Virus record (IMG/VR): IMGVR_UViG_3300017772_000103
Location: 1 to 25,818 of that record
Direction: 5' to 3' (one strand)
Source: a virus
DNA length: 25,818 nucleotides
Positions 7,004 through 14,977 of this stretch are shown in pieces. Numbering within the stretch: the stretch's first letter is position 1; each line of letters starts with the position of its first letter. A program made the translations under genes and the position numbers. The notes beneath the pieces were generated by a model. That model saw only the letters and a program-made list of their open reading frames with translations. It was not told where the DNA came from and did not search any database.

Positions 7004-8997
7004 TAAAACAGCTTTAATTGATTAGATGATACAGCCAGAATAGAATTAATCTCAGACTCAATTGCTTGCATATAGTAAACTTTATTGATATTATATGTCT
7101 CCCACTTGGGTTCCACAATCATCTCATTGTATACTGTCTGCAGCCACCGGCCTGCTTCTAATTGTATTTCTCTTGCATCTGATTTATTTACTTTGATTAT
7201 TTTCACTCCATCTTTAGAGATAAAGTATCTATTTATTTTCTGAAGTTCTTCTTCATCTAGTTTACCATCCTTAATCTTTCTAGCAACTTGTTTCCAGTTA
7301 CCCTTAGATTTACCACCTATACAATAATCTAGAATGTTTTTATTCTCATCTAGATAGTCTTCAGGTAGCTTATCATTAACAAAGTATTGATAGATAGCTT
7401 TTGGTATAACTAATTTGGATTTATTCTTATGCAATTGTAAATTATGAAAATCAAAACGTCCCTTAAGTTTAACAGGAGCATAACTAAATTTATCATTCTC
7501 TACTTTAAATAAGTAATGAGGCTGACTCTGTTTAATCTCTCTCCATTTAGTAATGTCAACTTCTATAAACTCATTAACGCCTATATAATTGTTGACATCA
7601 GCTAATACAAGCTTCTGATATTTATCATGTTCAAGATTAAGATTGGTTGTTTCCTCCCATTCTTTACATATTTCCATGTATTCATCTATATAATCTTTAG
7701 GTATAATAGTCTCAACACCATCTGTATTTTGCAATAAAGCTACAGCACCCGGTATTCTTTCCATTATCTGTTCATAAAGCATCATAAGACTAAGTTGTCC
7801 ATTAATTGTTATTCTACAGAACAATTCAGGATCATAAAAGAAACTCTTATCATCATTACTAAGGCCAAATGTTGAGTTAAGTATAATCTTATATACATAA
7901 TTCATTGGATTACTCTTAGGAATCTTCTTACGCTCTGTAAAAAACCATTCATACTGATCACAAAATGCCTCTTTAGGAAAATGTCCAGGAGACCACTTAT
8001 TCTTTATAGCTAAATTAGGATAATAACTAGTAACATCTGAAGACATTATAATCATATCATCTGTGCTTTCATAAACACCTTTCTTAGCTGCACCGTGAAC
8101 ACCACCTGTACCAAAATGAGTCTTTACATTTTTATAGTTTACATGATACTTAAAACTACCTTTAAGATTATCTGCATTAACTTCTAAAGATTTAAACCTA
8201 TTTAATAAAAGATTAAAATCAGCAGATGTAAATGTAACATAAGGAAGAATAATGTCTGATATTTTAATTATATCTCTTTTAGTCCTCATAGTTCTAAGAT
8301 CTCTCTTCTGAATATTTAGTTTCTGCATCAAGTAATAACCAAAGAGTTCTTTACTTATTCTTGGTTCTGATGCACTGAATAGATTTATACCATATGTTTT
8401 AGTAAGTTCTTTCCTAAGTCCTATTTGAGACTTAGATCTATTGTATATTTCTTTAGTTGACTTCACATCATTAATACAATATTCTATAATTGTATCTATC
8501 TCAGCTTGTGTAGTTATCTTTGTCTCATGGTGAATAGGCATATCAAGAATGTTTTGCCAATCCATACTATATTGTATCCACTTAAGACTAGAACGCTTAG
8601 CTGGGTTATCCCAATGATGCATTTTAAACATATCTATTTGCATTATCTGCATCTTCCAAGGTGCATACTCTGCAAACTGTTTATTATTAGAAGCCTCAAT
8701 AGTTTTTTGTGCATAGGCATATATAATTTCAGCTATCTCTGATCCACTTAGGTCAGACCACATGAAGTGATTGTCTAATATATAGTGAGTGATCTGAGAA
8801 TCAAAAGCTAATCCATTATAGGATATATGCCACTCTTTGTTATTAATATTACTTTCTAGAAAATTAACCAATATATCTAAATCATTTTGCAGGTTATGAA
8901 TTACAAAAACTTTAGTTTCCTGAGTTTTGTAATGTTCAAATACGCCTGTAAAACAATTAGATAAAGTCTCATAATCCATTACCCAATGTTTCTTCAT
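7003..8997 (-). CDS. family B DNA polymerase with proofreading exonuclease
   Basis: 664 residues, compact for the family. Exonuclease motifs are intact: D8-Y-E10 (Exo I), YNGLAFD with D66 (Exo II) and Y173-C-I-N-D177 (Exo III). Polymerase motifs are D321-VTSYYPN (motif A), K370-IILNSTFG (motif B) and L-Q-N424-T-D426-G (motif C). Motif C normally reads DTD; here the first Asp is Asn, while the metal-binding second Asp is kept. A KLKGRFDF block near 510-517 may be the downstream DNA-contacting motif. No protein-primed TPR insertions are obvious, and a primase and DnaB-type helicase elsewhere in the window suggest RNA-primed replication. The start overlaps the preceding stop as ATGA. Confidence 0.9.
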   Translation of the reverse strand: MKKHWVMDYETLSNCFTGVFEHYKTQETKVFVIHNLQNDLDILVNFLESNINNKEWHISYNGLAFDSQITHYILDNHFMWSDLSGSEIAEIIYAYAQKTIEASNNKQFAEYAPWKMQIMQIDMFKMHHWDNPAKRSSLKWIQYSMDWQNILDMPIHHETKITTQAEIDTIIEYCINDVKSTKEIYNRSKSQIGLRKELTKTYGINLFSASEPRISKELFGYYLMQKLNIQKRDLRTMRTKRDIIKISDIILPYVTFTSADFNLLLNRFKSLEVNADNLKGSFKYHVNYKNVKTHFGTGGVHGAAKKGVYESTDDMIIMSSDVTSYYPNLAIKNKWSPGHFPKEAFCDQYEWFFTERKKIPKSNPMNYVYKIILNSTFGLSNDDKSFFYDPELFCRITINGQLSLMMLYEQIMERIPGAVALLQNTDGVETIIPKDYIDEYMEICKEWEETTNLNLEHDKYQKLVLADVNNYIGVNEFIEVDITKWREIKQSQPHYLFKVENDKFSYAPVKLKGRFDFHNLQLHKNKSKLVIPKAIYQYFVNDKLPEDYLDENKNILDYCIGGKSKGNWKQVARKIKDGKLDEEELQKINRYFISKDGVKIIKVNKSDAREIQLEAGRWLQTVYNEMIVEPKWETYNINKVYYMQAIESEINSILAVSSNQLKLF

Positions 8998-9269
8998 TCT
9001 TTATAATTTTTAAGTGCTACTACTTTAGCTTCTAAAACAAGATCCATAATACAATCATATATTTGTTCTATAGCATCACTACCACCTCTTTCCATTTTTT
9101 TATTTATTTCCCTTTCATATAAGTCAACAGTTTTAATCACGTGTTTGATTTTCTGTTTAACTTGATGGGTGTGTTTATACTGCAGGCCATGTGCTATTTC
9201 TCCCATGCACTTGGTCATTGCTAATAGGATATTTATATCCATTATGTCTGAATCAGTTAGTTCTGCCAT
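8994..9269 (-). CDS. small helical hypothetical protein upstream of polymerase
   Basis: 91 residues, almost entirely helical in composition (MAELTDSDIMDINILLAMTK at the start; KQKIKHVIKTVDLYEREINKK in the middle). No domain recognised. Its TGA overlaps the polymerase ATG as ATGA, so it is translationally coupled to the polymerase and may be a small accessory or regulatory partner (inference from position only). It is the first gene after the 9290-9316 terminator, so a promoter is expected in 9270-9292 or within the upstream gene; I found no clear one. Confidence 0.65.
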   Translation of the reverse strand: MAELTDSDIMDINILLAMTKCMGEIAHGLQYKHTHQVKQKIKHVIKTVDLYEREINKKMERGGSDAIEQIYDCIMDLVLEAKVVALKNYKE

Positions 9270-9289
9270 GTAATTTATTTATTAGAGCC

Positions 9290-9316
9290 AAAAAAAGCCC
9301 AAATCAATGAGCTTTT
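9290..9316 (-). terminator. intrinsic terminator ending the primase-to-9346 operon
   Basis: On the minus strand AAAAGCTC (9309-9316) pairs with GGGCTTTT (9293-9300) around an 8-nt loop (ATTGATTT), with one T-G wobble, and the 3' arm continues into a run of seven T's (A's at 9290-9296). This is a good match to a rho-independent terminator, 29 nt past the 139-residue gene. A T-run also follows on the plus strand, so it may act in both directions. Confidence 0.7.
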
Positions 9317-9345
9317 CTTTTTAAGTCAATAGAGTCAACCAAGAA

Positions 9346-9765
9346 CTATTGACCAGGTAATATAATCTTAGAAGGTTCAGTCTTTTTTAAGTCTACAAAG
9401 AACTCATCTACTTTAAAATGTTCTGCATTTATTGCAAACATATGAATAAATGTTTCTATATCAGCTCTATCACTAAGATAGAACTCAGAAAATGTATCTA
9501 CTAATCTTCTTTCTTCTTTATGTGTCTTACCGGTTTGTGGATTAGGTTTCTTAAGTCTAATTGGTTGCCCATCATCATCTAACTTTGGGACCATATGATA
9601 AGATTGTTTCATCACTTTACTGATGACTGCTAAAATGCCTGATGCAGGATCAAACATAGCTTCTGTGTATGGTGAGTCCATGCTCACTGGAATTAATGTA
9701 AATGATTTAGCATTTCTAAATGTAGAATTTACTAACATCATATTTTGTCCAATTTGGTTTGCCAT
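9346..9765 (-). CDS. hypothetical protein, last gene of the primase-led operon
   Basis: 139 residues, not recognised. Visible features are a polar N-terminus (MANQIGQNMMLVNSTF), a hydrophobic strand pattern SGILAVISKVM (about 42-52), a charged loop with DDDGQP and KKPNPQTGKTHKEER, and a C-terminal half rich in Phe and acidic residues (FSEFYLSD, HMFAINAEHFKVDEFFVDL). It lies four nt after the preceding gene and is followed by a strong terminator. A TACATTTG sequence just upstream (9785-9792) fits the -7 pattern of Bacteroidota promoters but lies within the previous coding sequence and lacks a well-spaced -33 element. Confidence 0.65.
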   Translation of the reverse strand: MANQIGQNMMLVNSTFRNAKSFTLIPVSMDSPYTEAMFDPASGILAVISKVMKQSYHMVPKLDDDGQPIRLKKPNPQTGKTHKEERRLVDTFSEFYLSDRADIETFIHMFAINAEHFKVDEFFVDLKKTEPSKIILPGQ

Positions 9766-9769
9766 AATT

Positions 9770-10357
9770 TTATTTTTGTTTTGTCAAATGTATGGAATCT
9801 TTTTTTAACAACTGGTATAATACTGCATTATTATTAACTAAAGTTTCCTTTTCTATGTCAGGTTTTGAACATAATTCTCCTATACTCTCTAGTAAATCTT
9901 TATCTACTTTAAAGTATTGAGCATATGATTCAAAACTTTCATCTGGTGTGAGAAAAGTCTGGATATATTCTCCTGCCTTTTCTTTATCACCAAAGAAATC
10001 TATAATAAGTATTTTAGCATTAAGACTAAGTTGAGAATATTTCCCATTGATAAACCTTTTATGATCAGGTTTATATGCTTTAGTCAAATCAAATATATAT
10101 ATAACTTTATCCTTTGATAGTTCTACAAAGTCATCATACATAACATGATTATCTAAATACTTTTCTGCAAAATCCTTAAAGCCCTTTGTCTGTTTGGTTT
10201 TATATTCTAATATTAATCTGCAATCTTCAACAGAGTAAACACTGTCCCAACAGACATAAGTCTGTAAAGGGACGTATTTAGCTTTTCTACCTATACCTAA
10301 CAAAGGATATAGAAATACTTTACTCTTCTGAAAATAGTCAGTATATATTAAACCCAT
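9770..10357 (-). CDS. hypothetical protein following the exonuclease
   Basis: 195 residues starting at the ATG at 10357, one nt after the exonuclease TAG. The frame is open further upstream to 10510, but that part lies antiphase within the exonuclease gene and reads poorly (MIKYMSLMYLEKLWVHGLM), so it is not used. The protein begins MGLIYTDYFQKSKVFLYPLL, followed by PLQTYVCWDSVYSVEDCRLI and a helical C-terminal half with DKEKAGEYIQTFLTPDESFE. No catalytic motif is apparent. Its tight coupling to the exonuclease suggests a partner role in DNA processing, but this is inference from position. Confidence 0.65.
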   Translation of the reverse strand: MGLIYTDYFQKSKVFLYPLLGIGRKAKYVPLQTYVCWDSVYSVEDCRLILEYKTKQTKGFKDFAEKYLDNHVMYDDFVELSKDKVIYIFDLTKAYKPDHKRFINGKYSQLSLNAKILIIDFFGDKEKAGEYIQTFLTPDESFESYAQYFKVDKDLLESIGELCSKPDIEKETLVNNNAVLYQLLKKDSIHLTKQK

Positions 10358-10358
10358 A

Positions 10359-11351
10359 CTATAAGGTAACCTTTTTTGATAAAAATTCAACAGGCAATGA
10401 GTAATTTCTACTTTTATAATGGAATTCAGCAGTTTTAATTGCACCTCCAAGGCCATCAGCCCATGCACCCATAGTTTCTCTAGATACATCAAAGACATAT
10501 ACTTGATCATATGTATCTATTACAACAAACTTAAATATCAATTCATAATTATCAGCATCATCACCCAAGGTATCATACACTAACTTCATATAAATAGAAG
10601 CTTGTAACCAGTAATTATAAAAGTCTACAGTGTCTTTAAAGTCTGAGACTGTCTTCCCGGTTGTCTTAAGATCACATATAGTTACTTGCTTTTTATCACT
10701 ATCAACCTTATAATAATCTATAAATCCATGCAGGCCAAAATCTAAACCTTTAAGTTCAGACTTAAGATACTTCTCACTAAATGTTTCAATAGGATCTAAA
10801 TCAAAATCAGTTGTTACTTCACTAAACAATGACATAACATCTTTATTTTCTTTTAGTATTTCTACTCTCTCAGTACATCTCACTAAAGTATCTTGATCAA
10901 CTACATCAACATTACTGTTACCAACAAATTTCCAATAAGGTTCATTGTCTTCTGTTCTTATCTTAGCTATTCTTGACTCATCAGCTTTAAGAGATTGATA
11001 TAGGTTTAAATTCTTTAGTGAATCTAGTATGATAAAGTCATCACAATCTACTAATGTTTCTGCATCAGTATAAAGAGCCATGTCTTTTAATACCTTTCTG
11101 ATATTATCACTTGGGCTTTTCCCTGGTACAACATTAAATTTATTATTAACTTCACCCGCCTCAAACAAGAGACAGTGTATTAGTTTACCTTCAATTAAAT
11201 GCTTATCAGTTCTGACCTCACGGTCATGTAATATATAGTCCTTATAGAATAAGGATGGTGAAAATAATAATTTATTCAAAGAAGAGTAGCTAAAGCAAAA
11301 ATCTTTATTTGCATAAAACTTCTCTTCTTTTTCTTTATTTGTTTTTATCAT
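10359..11351 (-). CDS. PD-(D/E)XK exonuclease (YqaJ/RecB-like)
   Basis: 330 residues with the motif order of the phage recombination exonuclease superfamily: an N-terminal helix block with G55-K-L-I-H59 and E64, then G209-F-I-D212, the core D227-L-K229-T-T, and Q250-ASI-Y254 as the QxxxY motif. D212, D227 and K229 are the likely metal and catalytic residues. Such enzymes resect double-stranded ends to feed single-strand annealing, and a Sak4-like ATPase and an SSB-like protein are encoded elsewhere in the window. The start overlaps the preceding 46-residue gene by 17 nt. Assignment to the superfamily is confident; the precise subfamily is not. Confidence 0.85.
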   Translation of the reverse strand: MIKTNKEKEEKFYANKDFCFSYSSLNKLLFSPSLFYKDYILHDREVRTDKHLIEGKLIHCLLFEAGEVNNKFNVVPGKSPSDNIRKVLKDMALYTDAETLVDCDDFIILDSLKNLNLYQSLKADESRIAKIRTEDNEPYWKFVGNSNVDVVDQDTLVRCTERVEILKENKDVMSLFSEVTTDFDLDPIETFSEKYLKSELKGLDFGLHGFIDYYKVDSDKKQVTICDLKTTGKTVSDFKDTVDFYNYWLQASIYMKLVYDTLGDDADNYELIFKFVVIDTYDQVYVFDVSRETMGAWADGLGGAIKTAEFHYKSRNYSLPVEFLSKKVTL

Positions 11352-11475
11352 CTAGTTTATCTAATTTTTGTTGTAGTTTCTGTATCATTGCTTTAACACC
11401 AGGTGTCTGGTTTATTTTTTCTTTATAGAATAATATAGTTTCTATCAACGCTTTTCTATCATCTTTTTTAGTCAT
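11335..11475 (-). CDS. 46-residue coiled-coil-like small protein
   Basis: A short frame in the gap between two annotated-size genes: MTKKDDRKALIETILFYKEK, then a TPGVKAMIQKLQQKLDKLDD segment and KNK. Its ATG overlaps the upstream TAA (ATGACTAA) and its own end overlaps the exonuclease start by 17 nt, giving a gap-free chain. Residues about 28-44 form an amphipathic heptad-like helix (A-M-I-Q-K-L-Q-Q-K-L-D-K-L). The chain geometry and the regular composition suggest a real small gene; function unknown. Confidence 0.6.
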   Translation of the reverse strand: MTKKDDRKALIETILFYKEKINQTPGVKAMIQKLQQKLDKLDDKNK

Positions 11476-12652
11476 TATTAATGTTTTCTATTAAGTTATC
11501 TCTTAGTTGAAGAGCTTCTAAAGATACATGGAAGACTGTGTCTTCTCTATCATTACCTACTAGAGGAGACAGAATGTGTTTATACATTTTCTCTCTTGTA
11601 TTATCAATAGCAAACTTAGTTAATTTATCATGATGTATCAAATTTTTGATATAATTATTGTAGCAATAACAGTTGCTTAAACTACCACCACCTTCAAAGG
11701 CTTTCATTTTAGATCTCAGTGCTTTAACATTTACTGTATTCCAATTATTAGTGTCTTTTAACCAGTCATATTGCCAGTAATAAATATTACTAACTACATC
11801 AAAAGAAGCATTAACATTACAATTTGCTAGCATTTCTAAGGCTAAGGATCTATTATCTCTATCTGAACTAGTAATCATTTGTTGAATGTTTTCTAATTCA
11901 GTATTTTCAATAACAGCTAAGTCTTTATCAATTAAATTATTTATATCAACATCAAATACTATCTGAGATGTGGTATTAATTATACTGTGATATTTAAGTA
12001 TGTTATCTTGTCCTTTAACTAATATTTCTCTACCACCATCATCTCTTAATTTATCTCTTTCAGCTTCTATATAATTACCTATAATTCTATTAGCATCAGC
12101 TATATGTGATGAGTTTCCGTGAAAATAAGTTTTACTAATATGAATTCTTGAGTCTTTAGGTATCCCTTCTAACAATTCTTTACACTTTATTAAAGAATCT
12201 GCTGTTAGAGAGTCAGACTTTTTAAGAAAGCTTAATAGATCATACATACCACTGTAATTATATGAGGGGTACCAATTAGTTTCCATTAACTTTCTCATTG
12301 TATTGATAGATATTACCTCTATGTCAGCTTTATCTATAGATCTAGTTATTTTACAATTAAACTTTTCTTTTAATAGATCAACCTTTTGTCTAGGTAAATC
12401 TAAATGTGGCCATCTGTACATCTTTTTATCTTGTACATCTATTACTTCTGGTGACGGAGGTAAGATTTCTTTTATTAACTCTTTCTCTATTTGCCAACTG
12501 TTAGTTTGACCAACATATATACCTTCTTCTACTAGAGTAAATGCATTACTCAATAGTTTTGTGGTTACTTTATTATTATTTACTATGCTATTGTCATTAG
12601 TTACAGTAGTTTTTTCATCTACTTGTATAGTTAAATTAAATTTTCTAATCAT
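11468..12652 (-). CDS. unknown protein, second member of a paralogous pair beside MoxR/VWA
   Basis: 394 residues, no known domain recognised. It shares two regions with the 350-residue neighbour upstream. Residues 76-114 (KKMYRWPHLDLPRQKVDLL... to KADIEVI) parallel residues 68-106 of the neighbour in spacing: K-K, a Pro six residues on, a helix with L-K-E, I-T, then A-D-hydrophobic. Residues about 262-276 (SSDRDNRSLALEML) parallel 232-246 (NSYSDDKALALKIV). The N-terminus is Asn/Thr-rich and the C-terminal third is helical with CYCYNNYIKNL. It overlaps the neighbour's stop by 8 nt. It belongs to the same transcript as the MoxR ATPase and VWA protein, suggesting a substrate or adaptor role (inference). 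Confidence 0.6.
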   Translation of the reverse strand: MIRKFNLTIQVDEKTTVTNDNSIVNNNKVTTKLLSNAFTLVEEGIYVGQTNSWQIEKELIKEILPPSPEVIDVQDKKMYRWPHLDLPRQKVDLLKEKFNCKITRSIDKADIEVISINTMRKLMETNWYPSYNYSGMYDLLSFLKKSDSLTADSLIKCKELLEGIPKDSRIHISKTYFHGNSSHIADANRIIGNYIEAERDKLRDDGGREILVKGQDNILKYHSIINTTSQIVFDVDINNLIDKDLAVIENTELENIQQMITSSDRDNRSLALEMLANCNVNASFDVVSNIYYWQYDWLKDTNNWNTVNVKALRSKMKAFEGGGSLSNCYCYNNYIKNLIHHDKLTKFAIDNTREKMYKHILSPLVGNDREDTVFHVSLEALQLRDNLIENINND

Positions 12653-13697
12653 TTTGTTTTTTTAAATATTGTTGATATTCTTTCTTTACAGCTACTTGAA
12701 ATGTATAAAGATCTCTATTATGTATACTTATTTCCTTTCTTACTATAGGCTCCAAGTATCTAAAAGTTGTTTTACATAACTTTTCTTCTTTCTCTAACCA
12801 TAGTATCATATCCTGTGCACTTCTGCGGCTAAGATCATTAAAATTAGATACATCAAGCCAATACTGTAAATCTTTATCTCTGTTGTCAGCATAAGTTATA
12901 GAATTACAATCTTGTGCAAACTGCCACAGTAAATGATAATTCCTTTTATAATCTAGAGTAGGGACAATCTTAAGAGCTAAAGCTTTATCATCACTATAAG
13001 AATTAAGTTGAGTTTTAAGATCTGCTAGCAATTGTTCATCAAGAATCATTTTACTAGCTGAGCTATGTAATACTGTCTCTGGATCAACAACACTTAAATC
13101 TGTTGTTTCTATAAGATGAGCTAAGTTTAAAGCCATACCTGTAATCATCCAAACATCATATACACTACTTTCTATATCTAAATCATAGTATCTTACCTTT
13201 TCAGTTAACCTATTGGTTATTAGAGTTGGGATACCTGAGTTATAAATAGCTAATTCCATAGGATGAGTAGCTGTCTCTCTACCTTCAGTAGTTTCATAAT
13301 TCCATAGCTTTGCCATCATAAGAGTACTAGGTATATTGTCCCCATTACTTAGCTTGTCATACGGTGATATATCATCATGACCTATAATTAAGTCTGCTAA
13401 TTCATAATCATTAGTTACAGTTATACTGTGCTCTTTGAGAGCTGCTTTTAATCTATCTTGTGATACACCACACTTAGGTAATATAAAAGCTTTCTTTTTA
13501 GTTCTAAAAGTTTGGTCATCCTCTGTAGGGACCGTTAATATACTGTGTATTTTTTCATATGTTGTTTGATCTTCAGTGCATAATACTTCATGTATCTCAC
13601 TTGAAGAAGAGAGGACACCATAAACGGTATCACTCTCTAAATCAAAGTAAGATAAAGCAGCAAGATCAAGATTTTGATATACTGATTTATTTGCCAT
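12645..13697 (-). CDS. unknown protein, first member of the paralogous pair beside MoxR/VWA
   Basis: 350 residues, no database family recognised. Residues 68-106 (KKAFILPKCGVSQDRLKAAL... to ELADLIIG) look like a small alpha/beta unit with a final A-D-L-I-I strand, somewhat reminiscent of BRCT-type folds, but this is only a visual impression. The middle part is hydrophobic and helical (VWMITGMALNLAHLIETT, about 182-199), and the C-terminal part has helical repeats ending in EYQQYLKKQND. It begins one nt after the MoxR ATPase stop and overlaps the next gene by 8 nt. The similarity to the downstream 394-residue protein suggests an old duplication. Confidence 0.6.
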   Translation of the reverse strand: MANKSVYQNLDLAALSYFDLESDTVYGVLSSSSEIHEVLCTEDQTTYEKIHSILTVPTEDDQTFRTKKKAFILPKCGVSQDRLKAALKEHSITVTNDYELADLIIGHDDISPYDKLSNGDNIPSTLMMAKLWNYETTEGRETATHPMELAIYNSGIPTLITNRLTEKVRYYDLDIESSVYDVWMITGMALNLAHLIETTDLSVVDPETVLHSSASKMILDEQLLADLKTQLNSYSDDKALALKIVPTLDYKRNYHLLWQFAQDCNSITYADNRDKDLQYWLDVSNFNDLSRRSAQDMILWLEKEEKLCKTTFRYLEPIVRKEISIHNRDLYTFQVAVKKEYQQYLKKQND

Positions 13698-13698
13698 T

Positions 13699-14970
13699 TT
13701 ATTTCATTGTCATTTTGATAATGTCTGGATTCATCATCATCTTATTAAACTTCTTTTTATTTCCGTTAAAGATTGTTCTCACAATTAAATACTTAAGATC
13801 ATTAGTAAAATAATCTTTTGTACAAAGAGAGATTAATCTATCAGTTTGCTTTTGCCCTATAGTATTATCTTTAGAATATACTACAGAATAATTACCTAGT
13901 CTAGTTGCTAAGGTTGCAGCAATATCTGCACGGTATGTATCATCTTGTCCAATACAAGATCTTAGTTCACCAAGAATATAAGATTCATTATCATGCGTCA
14001 ACAGATCTTTTGGTGTTACCAGCTTATCAAGCTTATTATTAATAAATGTAGTAAACATAGAAGCAAATTCATCACCTACACTACCTTCACCAATCATTTG
14101 AATTAATGATAAACTATCCTCAAACTTTTCAAAGCTAGATATAGCATTAAAGAACGTTGTAATTGATCTTGCATTTGTTTCTTGGGTTACTAATTCTGGG
14201 TGAAGTAACAGGAAGTTAATACATCTAGTATCAATTCCTGCAGCCTCTGCCCATTGTGCCCATACATTAACATCAAACTTTAAGTTAGCGGTTACATATC
14301 TAGTCTTCTGTGCACTATCTACACTGTTAACCATATAATCTCCATTATCCGGATTTGCTGTTAAAATTATGTGCCAGTCTTTTGGTAGTGTCCATGAGAT
14401 ATAAGTCTGACGGTCTATCAATTCCATAACTGCTTGAATAAATCTTGTATCTGCACGGTTCCAGTCATCTAATAATAGAATACCTCCTTCTTTTGCATCA
14501 GCAATCCATTCAGGAGCACAATAAGACATTCTATTTTTACCTGACATTTTATATCCGTTCTTCAAGTACTCTTGTACAGCTAGTTCATCAACCCACATAC
14601 CAATTTTCTTAGTAGTTGTTGTATTTAAATTAGCTAAACTATTACCTGCAGCTCTTTGTGCAGCAGTAACCATACTTAGATCATCTAATTTTTTAGCCGG
14701 TACTGTCTTCTCTTTGTACATTTGAAATTGACGTACAGGAAAACCAACAAGGTCACCTAACTCTTCTATCTGTGCTAAGTTTAGCTTAACAAACTTTAAA
14801 TTATTATCCTGAGCAAGCTCTACTATGGTAGATGTCTTACCTATACCTGATTCTCCTACAACTTCTACTGATACAGGACTTTTACCCTCTGTTTGTAGGA
14901 ATCTATTGTTTTTTATTATGTGATTTACAAATCCTTTTAGTTCTGTAACGTTTAAATTTACTTGTGCCAT
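13699..14970 (-). CDS. MoxR-like AAA+ ATPase
   Basis: 423 residues. Walker A is G39-ESGIG-K45-T46, Walker B is ILLLD168-D169-W-N-R-A, and sensor 1 is T204-A-N206-P. The stretch KLNLAQIEELGDLVGFPVR (62-80) is typical of MoxR/CobS-like ATPases, and S-A-Q-K-T-R224 may hold an arginine finger. Walker B has Asp where most MoxR proteins have the catalytic Glu (DD instead of DE). The C-terminal 200 residues are helical and carry no named domain. MoxR ATPases usually work with a VWA protein to remodel or insert cofactors into other proteins; here a VWA/metallopeptidase gene lies 7 nt upstream in the same operon, fitting that pairing. Confidence 0.85.
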   Translation of the reverse strand: MAQVNLNVTELKGFVNHIIKNNRFLQTEGKSPVSVEVVGESGIGKTSTIVELAQDNNLKFVKLNLAQIEELGDLVGFPVRQFQMYKEKTVPAKKLDDLSMVTAAQRAAGNSLANLNTTTTKKIGMWVDELAVQEYLKNGYKMSGKNRMSYCAPEWIADAKEGGILLLDDWNRADTRFIQAVMELIDRQTYISWTLPKDWHIILTANPDNGDYMVNSVDSAQKTRYVTANLKFDVNVWAQWAEAAGIDTRCINFLLLHPELVTQETNARSITTFFNAISSFEKFEDSLSLIQMIGEGSVGDEFASMFTTFINNKLDKLVTPKDLLTHDNESYILGELRSCIGQDDTYRADIAATLATRLGNYSVVYSKDNTIGQKQTDRLISLCTKDYFTNDLKYLIVRTIFNGNKKKFNKMMMNPDIIKMTMK

Positions 14971-14977
14971 TGTTTTA

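Noticed and set aside
10358-10510. Long overlap of the 195-residue gene's frame with the exonuclease, suggesting a frameshift
   Set aside because: The downstream protein has its own ATG at 10357, one nt after the exonuclease stop, and the upstream extension reads as nonsense for a protein domain.
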